DNA of 64,000 nucleotides from Rhynochetos jubatus (taxonomy: Eukaryota; Chordata; Aves; Eurypygiformes; Rhynochetidae), in assembly GCA_027574665.1 (NCBI GenBank), contig CM050648.1:43185700-43249699 (forward strand), read 5' to 3'. The position numbers were made by a program, and so were the translations under genes. Positions 21,216 through 35,330 of the stretch are shown here, piece by piece. The stretch's first letter is position 1. Each line of letters opens with the position of its first letter. The notes below the pieces were generated by a model. It saw only the letters and a list, made by a program, of their open reading frames with translations. It made no database searches and had not been told where the DNA came from.

Positions 21216-22195
21216 CTAGTCGTGGAAATGTCATCTTACTGTCCTCAAGAGAGAGAAGAGTCCAATGACCTCGGATTGACGCAGATTACCACTGCGGTTT
21301 GAACTAGACTCACCCAGACAGACATTTCTGGAATACTTCAGAAATCCTCGCAGTTGGAACTAAAGCAAGGTAATTATTGACAAACAAGAATCTCCTGAAA
21401 ATAAGGTCAAATGAAAAGGACTTTGGTGATGGTCAGGTTTTGGCACCAAGTTTGCTGTAGTTGAGCAGATACTAATACACACTTTTGGGGAGACAGGAGG
21501 TGGTGTTGTTCCAGCTGATCCTGGGTAAGGAAAGCTCTGTTTTTTCTCTTTACAATATGTAAGGTTACGTTAAACAAACTGTCATCACACTGAGTTAGTT
21601 ATGCTGGAAACACATTTTTGCCCCAGCAGTGATTGCTTCTGAACTATGATGTTTGACAACCTGATTTGTCATACTGTTTTACGGTGCAGAGTGCTGTTTA
21701 GGTTTCTGCAGAACAATACCAGAGCTATAATCAATATTTTCCTCAACTAATATATCTGTAACATTTGTCTGTACTGTGGAAATCCAATTCAAGCATGACC
21801 TGCCTACACACCAATGTGATTTTGTTGTGTCTATGTGTGGTAAAGCATTTCAGCATCTAATGGGATTTAAGGAGAATAGTTAGTATACTTTTAGCACATG
21901 TTAAATCACCTGTGTACTGTGTTTTCTATATGTAATTTTTCAAGATGACTGTATACTGGTTGTGAATAATATAATACGCATTTTCTGAGTGTATATTCAA
22001 GAAGAGACTAGAAATCTTAAAATACTCACTTGTTACGAAACTAATGAAAAACTGTGCCACATTCGTTACAAGGGGGAGATAATCTCATTCCATTTTCACT
22101 AAAGGGGAAAAACGGACATACTTAAAAATAGTGCTGTACTTGTTTTCCTGGTCAATTTGTAAGCAGACTAAAATAAAGGTTTGAAGAGTTAGAAA
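21216..22195 (+). other. OPRK1: OPRK1 3' UTR (probable short form)
   Basis: The untranslated region runs from after the TGA to about 20 bases beyond an AATAAA at 22172-22177. It is AT-rich, with several ATTT-type stretches. It contains no transposable element. Mammalian OPRK1 transcripts can have much longer 3' UTRs, so a longer form that runs through the CR1 at 22452 cannot be excluded. Confidence 0.55.
22172..22177 (+). terminator. Candidate polyadenylation signal AATAAA for OPRK1
   Basis: This is the first canonical AATAAA after the stop codon on the + strand, 957 bases downstream of TGA. Cleavage would be expected at about 22190-22205. The following 40 bases are only weakly GT-rich, so the strength of the site is uncertain. 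Confidence 0.5.
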
Positions 22196-22451
22196 AATAG
22201 TGAATTAGCATATGAATTGACTGGATTGATATAAAGGAAATGAAGATTAAATATTCTGGATGTTTTAATGGCACTTGATTGAAGAATTTCCCATTTTATT
22301 GAAGATAATACATTTTCTTTGATACAGTCCTATGAATTCAGTAAATTTGTCTGTTTTCCTGTGAAGATGGAGATGCCAAGGCACAGCTATACCAGTTACT
22401 GGTTTGCTGAAGGTAGGCTTGTGATAAAACTGAGCCTAACTTTCATTCTGT

Positions 22452-23390
22452 AGTATTTGTCAGTGAAATAGACAGTGAGATTGAGTGCACCCTCAACAAG
22501 TTTGCCAATGACATCAAGCTGTGTGGTGCGGTCAACACGCTGGAAGGAAGGGATGCCATCCAGAGGGACCTGGACAGGCTGGAGAGGTGGGCCTGTGCCA
22601 GCCTCATGGAGTTCAACAAGGCCAAGTGCAAGGTCCTGCACCTGGGTCGGGGCAATCCCAACTACAGGTACAGGTTGGGTGGAGAATGGATGGAGAGCAG
22701 CCCTGAGGAGACGGACTTGGGGGTACTCGTAGATGAAAAGCTGGACATGAGCCGGCAGTGTGTGCTGGCAGCCCAGAAAGTCAACCCTATCCTGGGCTGT
22801 ATCAGGAGAAGTGTGCGCAGCAGGTTGTGGGAGAGGATTCTCCCCCTCTACTCTGCTTTTGTGAGACCCCACCTGCATTACTGCATCCAGCTCTTCAGCT
22901 CTCAACATAAGGATATTGACCAGTTGGAGCGAGTCCAGAGGAGGCCACGAAGATGCTCAGAGGGCTGGAGCCCCTCTGCTATGGGGACAGGCTGAGAGAG
23001 TTGGGCTTGTTCAGCCTGGAGAAGAGAAGGCTTCAGGGAGACCTTATTGCAGCCTTCCAGTACCTGAAGGGGGCCTACAGGGAAGCTGGGGGGGGACTTT
23101 TTACAAGGGCCTGTAGTGACAGGACAAGGAGTAATGGATTTAAATTGAAAGCAGGGAGATTTACATTGGATATCAGGAAGTTGTTTTTCACAATGACACT
23201 GGTTTGACACTGGCACAGGTTGCCCAGAGAAGCTGTGGATGCCCCATCCCTGGCAGTGTTCAAGGCCAGGCTGGATGAGGCTTTGAGCAACCTGGTCTAG
23301 TGGAGGGTGTCCCTGCCCATGACAGGGGGGTTGGAACTGGATGGTCTTTAAGGTCTCTTCCAACCCAAACCATTCTGTGATTCCATGATT
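22452..23390 (+). mobile_element. CR1 LINE, 5'-truncated, about 940 bases with 3' end
   Basis: This is a relatively young CR1 copy. It starts within the reverse-transcriptase domain ('tttgtcagtgaaatagacag') and runs through the C-terminal part of ORF2. An open stretch at 22606-22995 encodes the familiar [13 protein letters not shown], Asn-Pro-Ile-Leu-Gly-Cys-Ile-Arg-Arg and Val-Arg-Pro-His-Leu blocks. The frame then shifts near 22950, and the next blocks ([12 protein letters not shown]) continue in another frame to about 23207. The 3' UTR ends in tail units attctgtg (23372-23379) and attccatg (23380-23387). 5' truncation is the usual outcome of CR1 retrotransposition. It lies about 260 bases after the predicted OPRK1 poly(A) signal, in the same orientation. 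Confidence 0.97.
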
Positions 23391-26300
23391 TTTTCTTTCT
23401 AATTGTTACATATTACTACCGTTATTTCTGCTATTCCTGGAGTTTGGAGTAATGATCTCATGATCTTCACTGAGAACAAATCTGGTCACCAGACACCTTA
23501 CTGGTTAATTTTGTTCCTTACACAAAATTGTGTATAAAGTGGGTGCCTTCATTTCATGCAAATTTTCTCAGAAACGGATTCTGATTTGGTCCTACTGGAA
23601 CAAAAATCCTTTATGCACACCAGTATAAATCATGAGATTTGTTCTTGTAGCTGGCAGTACAGGTCATGTGGAAATGCTGTACAGATTCAACTGCCTGGGT
23701 AAGTTTCACATACTTTATTGTTAATATAGTCATGGATGTCAAATATTTTTGATATCAGGTTGATAAATTCAGTGCTCCTACCTTCATCTTGCAGTAGCAA
23801 AACAATCCTGAACAGAGTTGTCCACAACCCTTCAGTGATGCTGCCCTGTGGAGCAGAGCTGTGAGATTCAGGCCATGGACTTTGATACTTAACTGCTCTA
23901 ATGCAATTGTATTTGTTAATGAAAATATTCAAGACAATCCATTCTGGAAAAAGCACTTTCTGATTGCTTCTACATGATGAGTGAGTAGATGACCTCAGGA
24001 TACTTGATTTATTTGGGGAAATCAATGATGCTCACACAACTGATTGAGTGGGTCTAACTTCCCACTCTGTCTCTCTTTTTTTTTTTTTTACATGCATGCA
24101 CCTTTCTAAATAAAGTTCTGACCTTTAAGCAGTCACAAAAAGAGACTGTTTAAGGTGAAAATTGATAATCCAAAGTATTTATGTGAAAGAAGTAGGCCTT
24201 AATGAATTCTTTTAATTCCAAACAACCTTTGTTCTTGTTCATGTTTTACCATTTGCATATGAATATCTGTATTTGAACAGAGTTATTGCTCTATGTATTA
24301 TGTGCAGTCTTCCATATTGCAATGAAAAATCAATGTTCTTAATTTGTAAAAAGGAGCTTTATAATTTTAAAAAAATTTGTGAATATGTTTTTAGTAAGGA
24401 GAGTATCTTCCCTATCAATTTGGAGGAAAAAATGAGATCCTAGCAATTTTTCTGTGGTATGGCAATATTAGGCTTGAAAAGGGATGTAAGAATGTGTTCT
24501 AAAGATTTATTTCTTTCCACGGAACATTAACAGGCAAATCAGTCTGGATGCAGCAGAAGGGAGGCTTGTAGGTTTTCTTTTCAAATTAGGCAGCTTACCA
24601 CACTTCATTGAACAGCAAAGGAAAGTTGGCCAAGATTTTTTTTTATAGCTGGGAAAGTGTATTAAAAAATAATATGATGGTTTTGCTCACAGAATCTGCT
24701 TCCAGATGATTCAATTCCCATTGTTTGTTCAGCAGTTCCCAGACTGGAGTGACTAAGAGGCATAACCAATTATTCTCTCAGGGTCCTGCCTGGTGACTTT
24801 GGAAACCTGTATTTAAGCCATGTGAAGCACCTCAATCTCTGTGTGATGCCAGACAAATGGCTTGGTCTTGTGTAGCCACCTGTCTCTGGGAGACAGCAAG
24901 AGGTGGGTGGACGATACTGTGGCTGTGCTGAGCGGGGAACAGAGCAGCAGGGACAGGCTGGCTGCCCCATGGCTCCTGGAGGGTGGCAATATGGGGAAGA
25001 CTTGTGCAGACAGACTGGGAATCTGCTGTACCTGCGGCAGCCAGTCTCACCTCTCTTCCCCTCAGGGAGGGTTCCAAAAATTTGGTGTTGCACAAGTATG
25101 GTACATGGTCGTTTGACCTGTTGGTGGGGGTAATTTCAAGTCAACTGGTGTAGATATTAGGTTGTCACTTTTCTGCGTTCCCTGCTTCTTTTCATTTAGA
25201 AGTCCTTTGTATGGAAAAAAGTGTTCTGGTTCAGAGCACTTGTGTCAGCTTTGGAGAGAAGAGCAAAAGAGCATTACCACAGAGTTACTGAAGTTTGCAG
25301 ATCAAGTACCTCCTCTGAAACCTCAGGATTTTGCAGTCCAGAGGTACCAGATTAGCTAGAGAGTAGAGAGCTGTTTGAGCCTCACCTCTCTCTGTTGTAA
25401 ACTTAATTATCCTTAAGATTCCAGTACTCTACAGCTGCCACTACACCCCCCATATAGTTAATTTTGTGCACTTTTTAATGCAGACAGCAAAAGAACAATT
25501 AGGTTTAACCCTCCTCCTCCAAGAAATCTTATCAAACCTCTCTGTTCCTGGGGATGTAACTCAGTCTACATGTTTATGTATTAGAATTCTGCCACAAGGA
25601 ATAATAGTGGTTTTCTTTTGCTATTTTTTTTTTTTTTTAAAGTTAGTGAAAAATCCCAGTGAAATCCCTGTGTCAAGTTCTACATATGGAAAGTGTCTTT
25701 GTTTGAATGTGAAAACTACTGCCTAGGTTTGACATGACTCTCTAAAAGCCAGGGTGGCCACAATGTGTTCCTTTGGCCTTCAGCTACAGCTCCATAGTTC
25801 ACTGTTTCTTATTGTGCAAGGCAACATTATACCAGAATTTTAAATTTACTGACAGTCATAGTTTCCTCCTAACCTGATGAAAGCAAATAAGCACTGAGAG
25901 ACAATTTACGTAACTAATTAACATGACAGAGACAGCCTAGAAGTGGAAAGAAAATAAAAGCAGAACGTCTCACCTATGGTGCTGAGGATGTGAGGTTGTT
26001 TGGGTGCATGAGAGAGAACTTTTCTTTCTGTGCAGGTGCACATGCATGTGGAAAACTGTTCAGCACCTCACTGCCAGTACATTTGGCATGCACTAAATCA
26101 AAGAGGAAACAAATATTCAGCATAATGTTTTTTAGCTACATGGATACACAAAATATTAACTGAAGACTTTGCATCAATACTCAAATGCAAAAAATATGTT
26201 CTGCTACTGTTTGTGAATAGAAAGAGCTAAGTTTTCAGGTAGTTACTGGTCGCATTGTGGTGATTAATGCTGAGAGATGCTATCTTTTTTGGGATTGGAC

Positions 26301-29300
26301 CTAAACATTTTGGTTTAGCCTCTGGCAAAGTAGCTAACTTAAGCTGTCACTCATACTGTCTTACACTGAAAAACTAGACAGAGAGTAAAACATGTTCCTT
26401 TCCGTGTTTCTCTGTTCTGATACCAGCTGGGGCCAAAAGAGCAAGTTTCACATACTGTGAGAACAGGCAGATTTTGCATCGTTTCTAGCTAACCAAGAGA
26501 AAAACTTGTGATCTGTGTTTCCCACTGTCACAGAACTAAGACTGCTATGTGGTAGTTAAGGTGTTTCAGGCAAAATATATTACACTGGAAAATATATATC
26601 CTAGAAGAAAAATGATGTTACACAAACATCACTATTCATTTTCTTCCTCATAGTGGGTAATTTTTAATAAGAAGTCTAAAGACGAATAAGGATTTATTTC
26701 AAACAGATGTTTTCATTTAAATTCTGTATATTGCCTAGCTAAAGCAATGAGACTCCACTAATATTTTCAGGCCAGAGTAGCACTCTCAACTTTTCAACTG
26801 CAACATTCAAAAGGAATTTGTGTCCCAAGGGCAAGGGGCAAAGCAAGTACTTTCAAAAACATGCATGCAACAGTATATACAGTTTCTAGGAAGTCTTAGA
26901 TACCTCATTTGTGCCTTTAAACATCTCCGCCACACATTCATATAGCACTTTATTTTAAAGATAGGCTCTGGTAATAAATTCAAGGTAAGACAAGGATCAT
27001 TAGTTTTTTAGAAAAATCTTAGACTTAAAAAATGCAGATGTCGATGAAGTCATGCTCCTTTACTGCAGATAAAGCAGCAGCCAGATGTCCAAAACTGCTT
27101 TTCAGGTTCAACTTGGGTTTCCATTAGCTAACTTCAGGTTAATAAGGAAGGGAGCTGGGTGGGCCACACCACATACAGATGCAAATGGACATTGTGAGGG
27201 GATGAGGCTGATTTGTCACCATAACAGAAGAATAAAGGTACAGCATTTGAAATTGAAAACAAGGTGAAAAGTCATAATAAAAGTACTTTTTCACATACAG
27301 CATGTATTGCTAGTACATGAAATTAAAGACCATGGCTCAGTCATGGTCCAAAATAATTATTTATGTATTTGAATCAGAAAGTTAGGAGGATGAAAACATT
27401 CAAGTTTTCAACGACCTTTTCAGGCATCAAACCAGCACAAACCTTGCCAGGAGTATAACACAGGTTTCAGATATTTAGGACACATAACAGGTATTAACAC
27501 AAGGGAAGCTGGTGGACAGCTTTGTTCTGAGCCTCTGCTCAGTGTGGTGCAGAGTTTTAGTAGATGTTGTTCTGGGAACGGTAGGCAGGAATTTTAGGCT
27601 GAACTACAGTGTCTGATGGGAAGGAAAACTAGTAATAAGAAGCAGCTTTCCTTAGGGCTGAGAAATCACAATTTTAAAATGGATTCTAAAATGAGAGCAA
27701 TTGCCCAGGAAAGGAATAGCTGATGACGTATTTTGGTGTATGTGTCAAGGCATTCTGCATCTGCTGGATAGTAAATAAGTGCTATTTTAGGAAGTTAAAA
27801 CAAGAAAAGATGGACATTTTCAATAAAGTAGGTCCTGGCAAATAAGGAAACACAGCAATGTTTGACCAACCAGCTAATTTTAACAGTTAATAATATTTCC
27901 CTTATGTGTTTATATTCTGTGCTACATTTTGAGCTATATACAGCTTTTAAAAACCTTGTTACCATAATGCCAATACTCTATTATGTATGAAATTATGTAA
28001 TTGTGAAAAATAAAACTAGTGAAAACTATGTTTCCCCTTCAGTATCTGCAACAGTGCTTTGCATGTGTGACATGGGATAATTGACAAAATAATACTGTTT
28101 TCGAAAGGAGCGTGTTTTATCCACTTCTTCAAAATCGATACAAATATTTGTCACAAATTACTTACCTGACTGAGTATAATGCCACTGGGAAAATAAACAG
28201 ATTCCTTCCTCCTGCTGCATTCATACCACATGCAAACAGCAGGGTATATTGCTTAGCATGGCATGATAACATATTTGATGAAAATATCTCAAGAGGTGAA
28301 GCTTTTTTATTGTGATTGCAAGTAAAATTCTAAGGCTGAAACTTTCTCAGAAAGCATGTAGTTAGATAGGACTACATCAAGGAGGTAAAAGATTTTTTTG
28401 TCTGTATGATTTATTACTTTTTCAGCCCTAATTAGAAATTCTGGGCACCTTTCCCTCTTTTCCTCCTAAACGGGAATTTGATGGCTTTGAGTATGTCTCT
28501 GGGTAGATCTGGACTGTGAGTCAACTGATAATTAGAAAGCTAAGATTTAGCACCAGTTTTACAGTCTTCTGCTCACGTTAACATTAGGGGTCAGAGTTTC
28601 TTTGCGTTGCTAGCATGGAAGAAAATATTCTCTTCTGAATGGAAGTGTAAAATGCTGAGCCAATATGCCGGTGTTTTGGTAATTCAGGGGCATAAAAGTA
28701 TCTTTCTTCATAAATGATTAACTGTGGTGGCAATGCTGTTTTATAACTGTCCACAAAACAACAAGCTTGACTTCTTTTACTCTTCAGATGTCTGAGCAGC
28801 TGACTGTGTGTGGCTTGGGAGTGGCTGTTGCACAAAGCAGTGATGTGCAAGGTATTAGTGATCTCTGACTGCAAATTTTGGTCACTTACTGAAAAGCTTT
28901 TTGATGTCCAGAAATCATCCAACTGTTTGGCTAATGCAAGGAGGGTGACGTGCAAGCACTGAGAGCTGGTCACCAGAGGAACATGGCCAGCTGCAGGAGC
29001 TCGGTCTGCGGCCACAAACAGCGCTGCTGCTACGGGTGGTCACTGGCTTCCACAGCTACATCAGCCTTGTCTTGGGTAAGTACTGGCCTGTGCCCACTTA
29101 CCTGTCACAAGCTGTCACTGCTCAGCCTCAGGTCACCCCTGGATTTAACCACGTCACACATGGAATTAACCAGTGTGCTTTCCCTCCAAGGCTGATTATA
29201 ACTTGGCAGCAAACACAAGCTCTCTCGTCCATCTCCCAGAGCTGCTGTACCAAGGGCAACACCTCAAACAGGCTGAGGGAGCTTCAGAAGGGCAAGATCC

Positions 29301-32300
29301 ATCTCCTTTGTAAGTCCTAGGGCTGACTGATGGCTGTAGGGATCTAGATTGCCACTTCCCTGAGGAAAGGAATATTAGAGATATCTGCTGCTTTGTACTC
29401 CACTGCAAAGTTGCGACAAACCCTGTAACCTCCTGGATGTATTACTGTTTATTAGTGATTTACTGGTATGAAAACTTGGCAGTGGAGTAGTGGGTACATG
29501 GTATGGGAAAACTGTATTGGCAGTGACAGCAGATGCTTAGGAAAAGAGTATAAAAGCTAAGTGATAGGAGAAATACTGTGTGTGAGTGTGTGTGTATCCA
29601 TGGGTAGGTGTACAAAATACCTTTTTTTTCCCCTGTTGAAAAAGCATGTCTATTTTACATGAGTTACATCAAAGAAACAGCTGACTTTATCAGCTGTTTC
29701 TCCTCAGAATGGAAATACTCCACAAGTCTCCAGAATTTAAAATTGATTTAATCTTCGTCTGACATAGAAATATAGACTGGAGGTAAATTCAGATTTCACA
29801 AAGCATAAAGGTTAGAAGTTCTTAAGGTTTTGTGGATTCTTCTCTGTAACTTCAAATATAATATTGTTCCTAATGCTTGTTATAAATATTTAGTTGTAGG
29901 TGTTTCTTCATCCATTGCAGCACAATCACCTGCTCATTTGTCTGTTGAAGTCAGACTCTCTGGGAACTTGGTAATGGGAAGGCACAGAACCCTGATCTTA
30001 CAGTTTTAGAAAGCTACTATTAAGCATAAATCAGTAGCTCTGGGTAAAACCAGTGTTATTGGTACCATCACCACTATGGAACTGAAGTCCCAGGGAAACA
30101 TAACAACGTCAGGTGAAAGTGGCATTCCTTTGATATATATAGGTTGGCATTATGCGCAGAGATAGAGCTCCTGGGCGACTTCTGTGTGCAAATCCTCCCC
30201 ACACACCACGTTAGCTGAGTTTGAGTGATGAGTCTCCATATACATTCTGAGGCAAACATTATTAATAGAATAATTTTGTCTTAAAATAGTCATGTGCTAT
30301 AAAATGCTTTTTTTTTTTTTGCAGAAGGCTGGTTGTGAAATCTTAAGTTTTGAAGTGTATGTGTTGTGGAAAAGCTGTTAACGGTCATCAGCACCCAGTA
30401 GGACTGGATGAAATATTTTGTCCATGGTTGAGCTAACATTTCAGTACAATAGTACGTTTGCCATTCTGAGGCCACTTCTAATCAGCAACAAGGAAGAGAA
30501 GGGAACTATTACCAAAGGAAAAATTTCAAGGTGGTTTTAAGGACTAACGGTGGAGATGGGATGGCATTTCAAACAGCTATTTATGTCTCATTTTAGAAGA
30601 TTTTAATAGAAGAAGGATTTTGTATTATGTTCTGAAATGAAAATGGTTTAATTTGCATTTTCTCTTATGGCACAGCCAAAGAAAAATAAAAATATTTTGA
30701 TTTCAAACAAACTCACAATTGAAGAAAATTATATTTGAAAAATAATTTCTTTTCAAAGCAAAACTGAAAGGATTGTGTGTATTTTGTGAAAGATGGAAGT
30801 TTGTATTTCTTCCTATCACTTCAGCAAAAAGCAACGTATGTCTTGTCAAATTAGCTGAAATATGTTCTAAAACAATTTAGAGGACCTTAGTGTATGGAGA
30901 TAAAGCAGAAAAGATGGGTACTGAAGTACAAAAGTAAGGTGTGAGATTTGGTATGGTGGGAAAAAGGTGCAAGGTAAAAAGGGAGTTTGGAAACTTCTAT
31001 AAAATACTGCAGAATTTCTTGGTAGAGGCCATCATGTCTGGGAAGAAGACTGCTTATTACTGCTGATGAGTTTTGTTCCATACTTCCTCCTGTCAAACCA
31101 AAACTTAGCTGTCTATCTCCAAAAAGCCATGACCATTTTAAAAATATTTGGCTGTATGAGAAGGTTTCCAAAAAAGAGACACCAGGAAGCAATCATGTAG
31201 GCACTCTGATGATAGACCTGGGAGTAAAGGTTGCTCTTTAGTTATTGGTTACTATGGGCAAGAAATCTTTGGAATGTATTTATTTTCCATTTCTAAAAAT
31301 ATGGAACAGAGCACTGAAGTCTTGCATCTGTTGAACTGTTTGACTGATCTGTGAAAATACTCTTGCACTGTGAAACTGTAATGCAATTGGTGAAGTCATT
31401 GCTCATTAGCCAAGGAAATAGCAGGACACATTTTAGGGATACATACCTCCCCTCTGTCTCCCTTTTCTTCTAGAAAAATTTTGCATGGCCAAAAATGTCC
31501 TTGTTTAAAAATGCCTTTATTCAGCTCAAAGATAACATTAATATACTAGCCTCTCTAGTAGGTAAGCTGGTATTTTGTACTCTCAGAACACATTTTACCT
31601 CCTTGGTCTGGTGTTGTTTTTTATCTCTGGTTTGTGTCACAGCACAAGATGTGTCTGGGGTGGGATGGGGAGAAGCATGGGCTGGCAGATGCTCAGCAAT
31701 AGGCCATGGCACCAGCTGAGGAAGGTGCTGCTGCTGGTGTTTCCACAGGCAACACAACTCCTCCACACAAATTAGCCTATCATGCCCCTCTCTTCTTGCC
31801 TCTCCTGCTCCACCTCCTGTCTTCTTCTCCTTGGCTGAAAAAAGTGATTTAGAGATTTTATACATAGGCATAAAGGTGTTTTCTGTACATCCATATTTGC
31901 CCCCCTTTTTTTTTTCTTTATTTTTTCATCTTAGCATCTCCTACAGATCCCCAAAACTTAGTGAGTTCCTCCAGCTATAGGAGTGACATTAGAAACAGTT
32001 CTTTGGCCCTGTGTGAACTATGACAGAGGGAGCTCTGCCTCACATGTAAGGATGCACATACAGTGCTCCCTGGCAGCTGTTTCTTGGCGTGGAGGGCAAA
32101 GTGAAACTTAGCCACGCTACTGTACCCTGTAGATACCAGTGACATAGGATGATATAGACGGTTCTTAGTTGTGTTTGTGCCTGTGCATTTAAAAAATGTT
32201 TTGTTGTTGATTGCGCCATAACCAAGATGTACATACAAATTGATTCCTTAGTTTGATGGCCATAAAAGTGAGTAATGATAGTAATAATAAATTGATCACA

Positions 32301-33289
32301 TAAAATATTATGAAAATAATTGAAATATTCTTCTTGATAAAATATTTGAGGCATTTCATTTGTTTAATGAAAAAAATGCATATACTGCCTCTGGGATCAG
32401 GGAGAGGACAGAAGCCCTTCTCATCCCAGAAGTCCTGGCCAACAGGATTTATTTTGTATTATACAGTGATGTTTCCATGTACATCATTGGGTGCTTCATG
32501 TTGAACCCCAAGAGGCATGTGGGAGAGGCTTCCAAGCCACAACTGTCAGGCAAAAACATTAAGTAGGCGATGAGTTGCTTGGGTTAGGCACATACTTGGC
32601 ATATACAAAGCAAAATTTGGACAGGGGGAAAACTTCAGAAACATGTATATGCCTATAGGTATCATCTGCAGTGTTAAATGGCAGCTGGGCAACATACAGA
32701 AAGCATGCTGATGGCATACAAAATTCTGTTAAATTCTACCTGTTCTTTGAAGAGCAGCAGACTCTTCTCTTCAAAGACTTTGGACAAAAAGTAATTGTTC
32801 TGTGGTTGACAGAAACCACATTTCTGATTTCACTCTCATAAATGAATTTAAAATAGAAAAAATATGCAATTAAAGTCACACAGACCTAATGATAACCCCA
32901 TGAACATCACAGCTGCGACTCAAACCCCATTAACATCAGATGACTAATACAGAGCTCTTTTTATGAACTTACAAGCTTAACTCTTCATACAAGTTCCAGC
33001 CAGGAGCCCACAAATTTTGAACCAAGTATTATTCATGTGATATTAACTGGTGTCACATATGCAACGTGTCAGATTAAATTCCCTCACAAAACCACTGTAC
33101 ATATAGTATTTTTGTTCATTTCTTAACCAGCATAGGAAAAGATGTAAATATTTTATAAGGGAATATTTTTCATTTATATGACTTAAAAAAAAATCAGGTG
33201 ATAGTCAGGACAAGCATCATGTTTTTCTGTAGGAAGCATTTTGGTCTCATCAAGCAGCACAGAGCTTACAAATAAATTAAAATAACAAA

Positions 33290-33480
33290 ATGGTATCTTT
33301 TTATAGCCCTTTTCATTTGGAGGGATCCCAAGGTACTTTACAAAATACATACAATGAATAGCAATTTCTTTCCTGCTGAAGAAATGCAGCAAGCTATTTA
33401 GCTATTGAGAGAAGTGAAAAGATCTTTTTGTTTAAATATAAAGCCAGAGAATTTCAGGCAGGTGAATTGCCAGGCTTGTA
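33290..33480 (+). repeat. Possible ancient amniote SINE-like repeat
   Basis: The stretch contains 'cccttttcatttggaggg' followed by 'atcccaaggtactttacaaa'. I know this word order from old, widely shared amniote repeats whose consensus reads roughly 'cacctttcatc..gaggatcccaaagcactttacaaa'. Further down, words such as 'attgccaggcttgtaactgg' would fit the 3' part. The family name is not certain to me. The borders are approximate. Confidence 0.4.
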
Positions 33481-35214
33481 ACTGGGCAGCTTCTTTGAAG
33501 GAAATGCTATGGTTTTGCAGAAAATGAGCAGATAGGGTCCCCAGCCACTCTGATGTTCTTTACAGCAGAGACATTCTCAAAGGGCAAACAGTGGCTCATG
33601 GCAAGGGGAAGTGATTGGTTTGACCAAGTACAAGGAACGAGGCAGGAGACACGACTGGAGGATACATTGGTTGGCTAAAAGGGCATGAAAAGGACCCGCA
33701 GGGAGGAGCTGCTGGCAGCCCTTGCAGCTTTGGAGCAGGTCTTTTATTCACAGAGTAGCTCCTGTCCAAGCAGCAAAAGTTGTTTTCAGAAGATATTTAG
33801 TCACTCAGATGGTACTCTGAGGACCTTGTGTTTTACAGACTAACTGCATCTTGCTAAGGCAATTCAGTGGTTGAGGCACCTACAGAGATATTTCTAGAGT
33901 GGCATTCTCCAGCCTTGTAGCTGGTTTGTACATCTTCCTATTCAAAAAGCTTTGATTCCTATGCTCCATTCCATTGAGGATGAGTTGCAGTGTTGGGTAT
34001 TGCTGATTAACAAGCTGATACAGGTACCTCGTGTACAGGGATACAGCCATTCTCAGGTAGGAAGATGGAGTAATACCGTTAGCGTCTAACAACAATCAAG
34101 TTTTTAGTGCCGGCTTTTGCTTTAATTGTGATACATTAATCCCCCTTTCCTTGTCCTTTGCCACTATATTATTCATAGATGCTATAAAACTGCTGTTGAA
34201 CTTATATAATTACTAGAATTAAGATTTCTTTTTGTTTGCTAGAGAAGTGTGGTGAAGTAGTAGAGACCACTTTTCAATCTGGTCCAATCTGCCAGTATTG
34301 GCTCCAGTCATAAGTAGTTGAACATTACACACCCTAGGAACTTATACTTTATTTTACTTCATTCTATTTTATGTCAGTCTAACAAACTGTGGAACCTCAT
34401 GGTGAGATACGAATGACATGTAAACATGCATGGGAATGACTTTGCTGTCTCAACATGCACTGTCAGTAATTCAGTCAGCTAAACGGAAACACAGCCCTCA
34501 TAAGCTAATAGAAATAGTGACACCACTCTTTATTTCAAAAACTTCTGGTCTTTTAACAAACACTTAGAAGACACTTCTTGGATATTGCCTTACTCTTCAA
34601 CTTTTATCTGGTTTCCTACCAAAACAAGTGATAAGTGACAATACTTTTGCAAAAATGTCATGAAAGTAAAAATATTTTTCTCAAATTTGTTCTCTAATTT
34701 CTCTCATTTCTGCAATGAGAGACTAAGAAGTGCTGCCTTTTAAGATATTACAGCTCCTTCCAGAGGCAGACAAAGCGCTGATATTAATGGGACACTTAGC
34801 TGTTTGCCAGCTATGGCATTATGTGGTTGGGAGCATATGCCATGCTAGAAGAAGCTATAGGAAAGATTAGGGTGGGCCACAGCATTCACAAATCTGTTCT
34901 GTTGCTGTCTATCCACTACTTGCTAAATGTTTATTTTCAGGATAAACCACAAAGTTTGTTTTATTAAGGCTCCACTACCTACTTTTATTTCTCTTAAAGG
35001 CTTGGAATAAACTCAGACAGGGCCTAGAGAGTCATATCTTTAAAATGATTGCTTGGGGAAAGGGGTCTTCAGGAGAGAAGTGTTGTGGATTGTGTTTTCT
35101 TCCCCCAGCAAAAACAAACAGGGGTCAAAATCTGTCTGTGAGAAACATATTTGTGGATTACTATGGTATTAACAGCTTTTTATGAATTTGTAAACTGTCT
35201 TGTGGCTTGGTTTG

Positions 35215-35330
35215 ATAGGGAAATTTCACACATCCTGGGTGCTTCAGCCTTACAGGAACCCTCTGAGGTATAAAATGAATCATCGCTTTAATAAATGGAG
35301 GAAACAAACAGAAATTTGCTGCTTCGCATG
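35215..35330 (+). repeat. Possible old SINE-like remnant
   Basis: A segment with 'acaggaaccctctgaggta' followed by 'ataaatggaggaaacaaac' resembles the middle of old amniote SINE-like repeats, in which a 'gaggtaggt...attttacagatgaggaaactgag' region is typical. The match is short and degraded, so this call is weak. Confidence 0.3.

Noticed and set aside
22396-22908. 170-codon minus-strand frame
   Set aside because: It is the antisense shadow of the CR1 reverse-transcriptase region. The same applies to the minus frame at 22902-23363.
28584-29015. 143-codon minus-strand frame
   Set aside because: No domain or family resemblance, and no splice or promoter context. Treated as chance.
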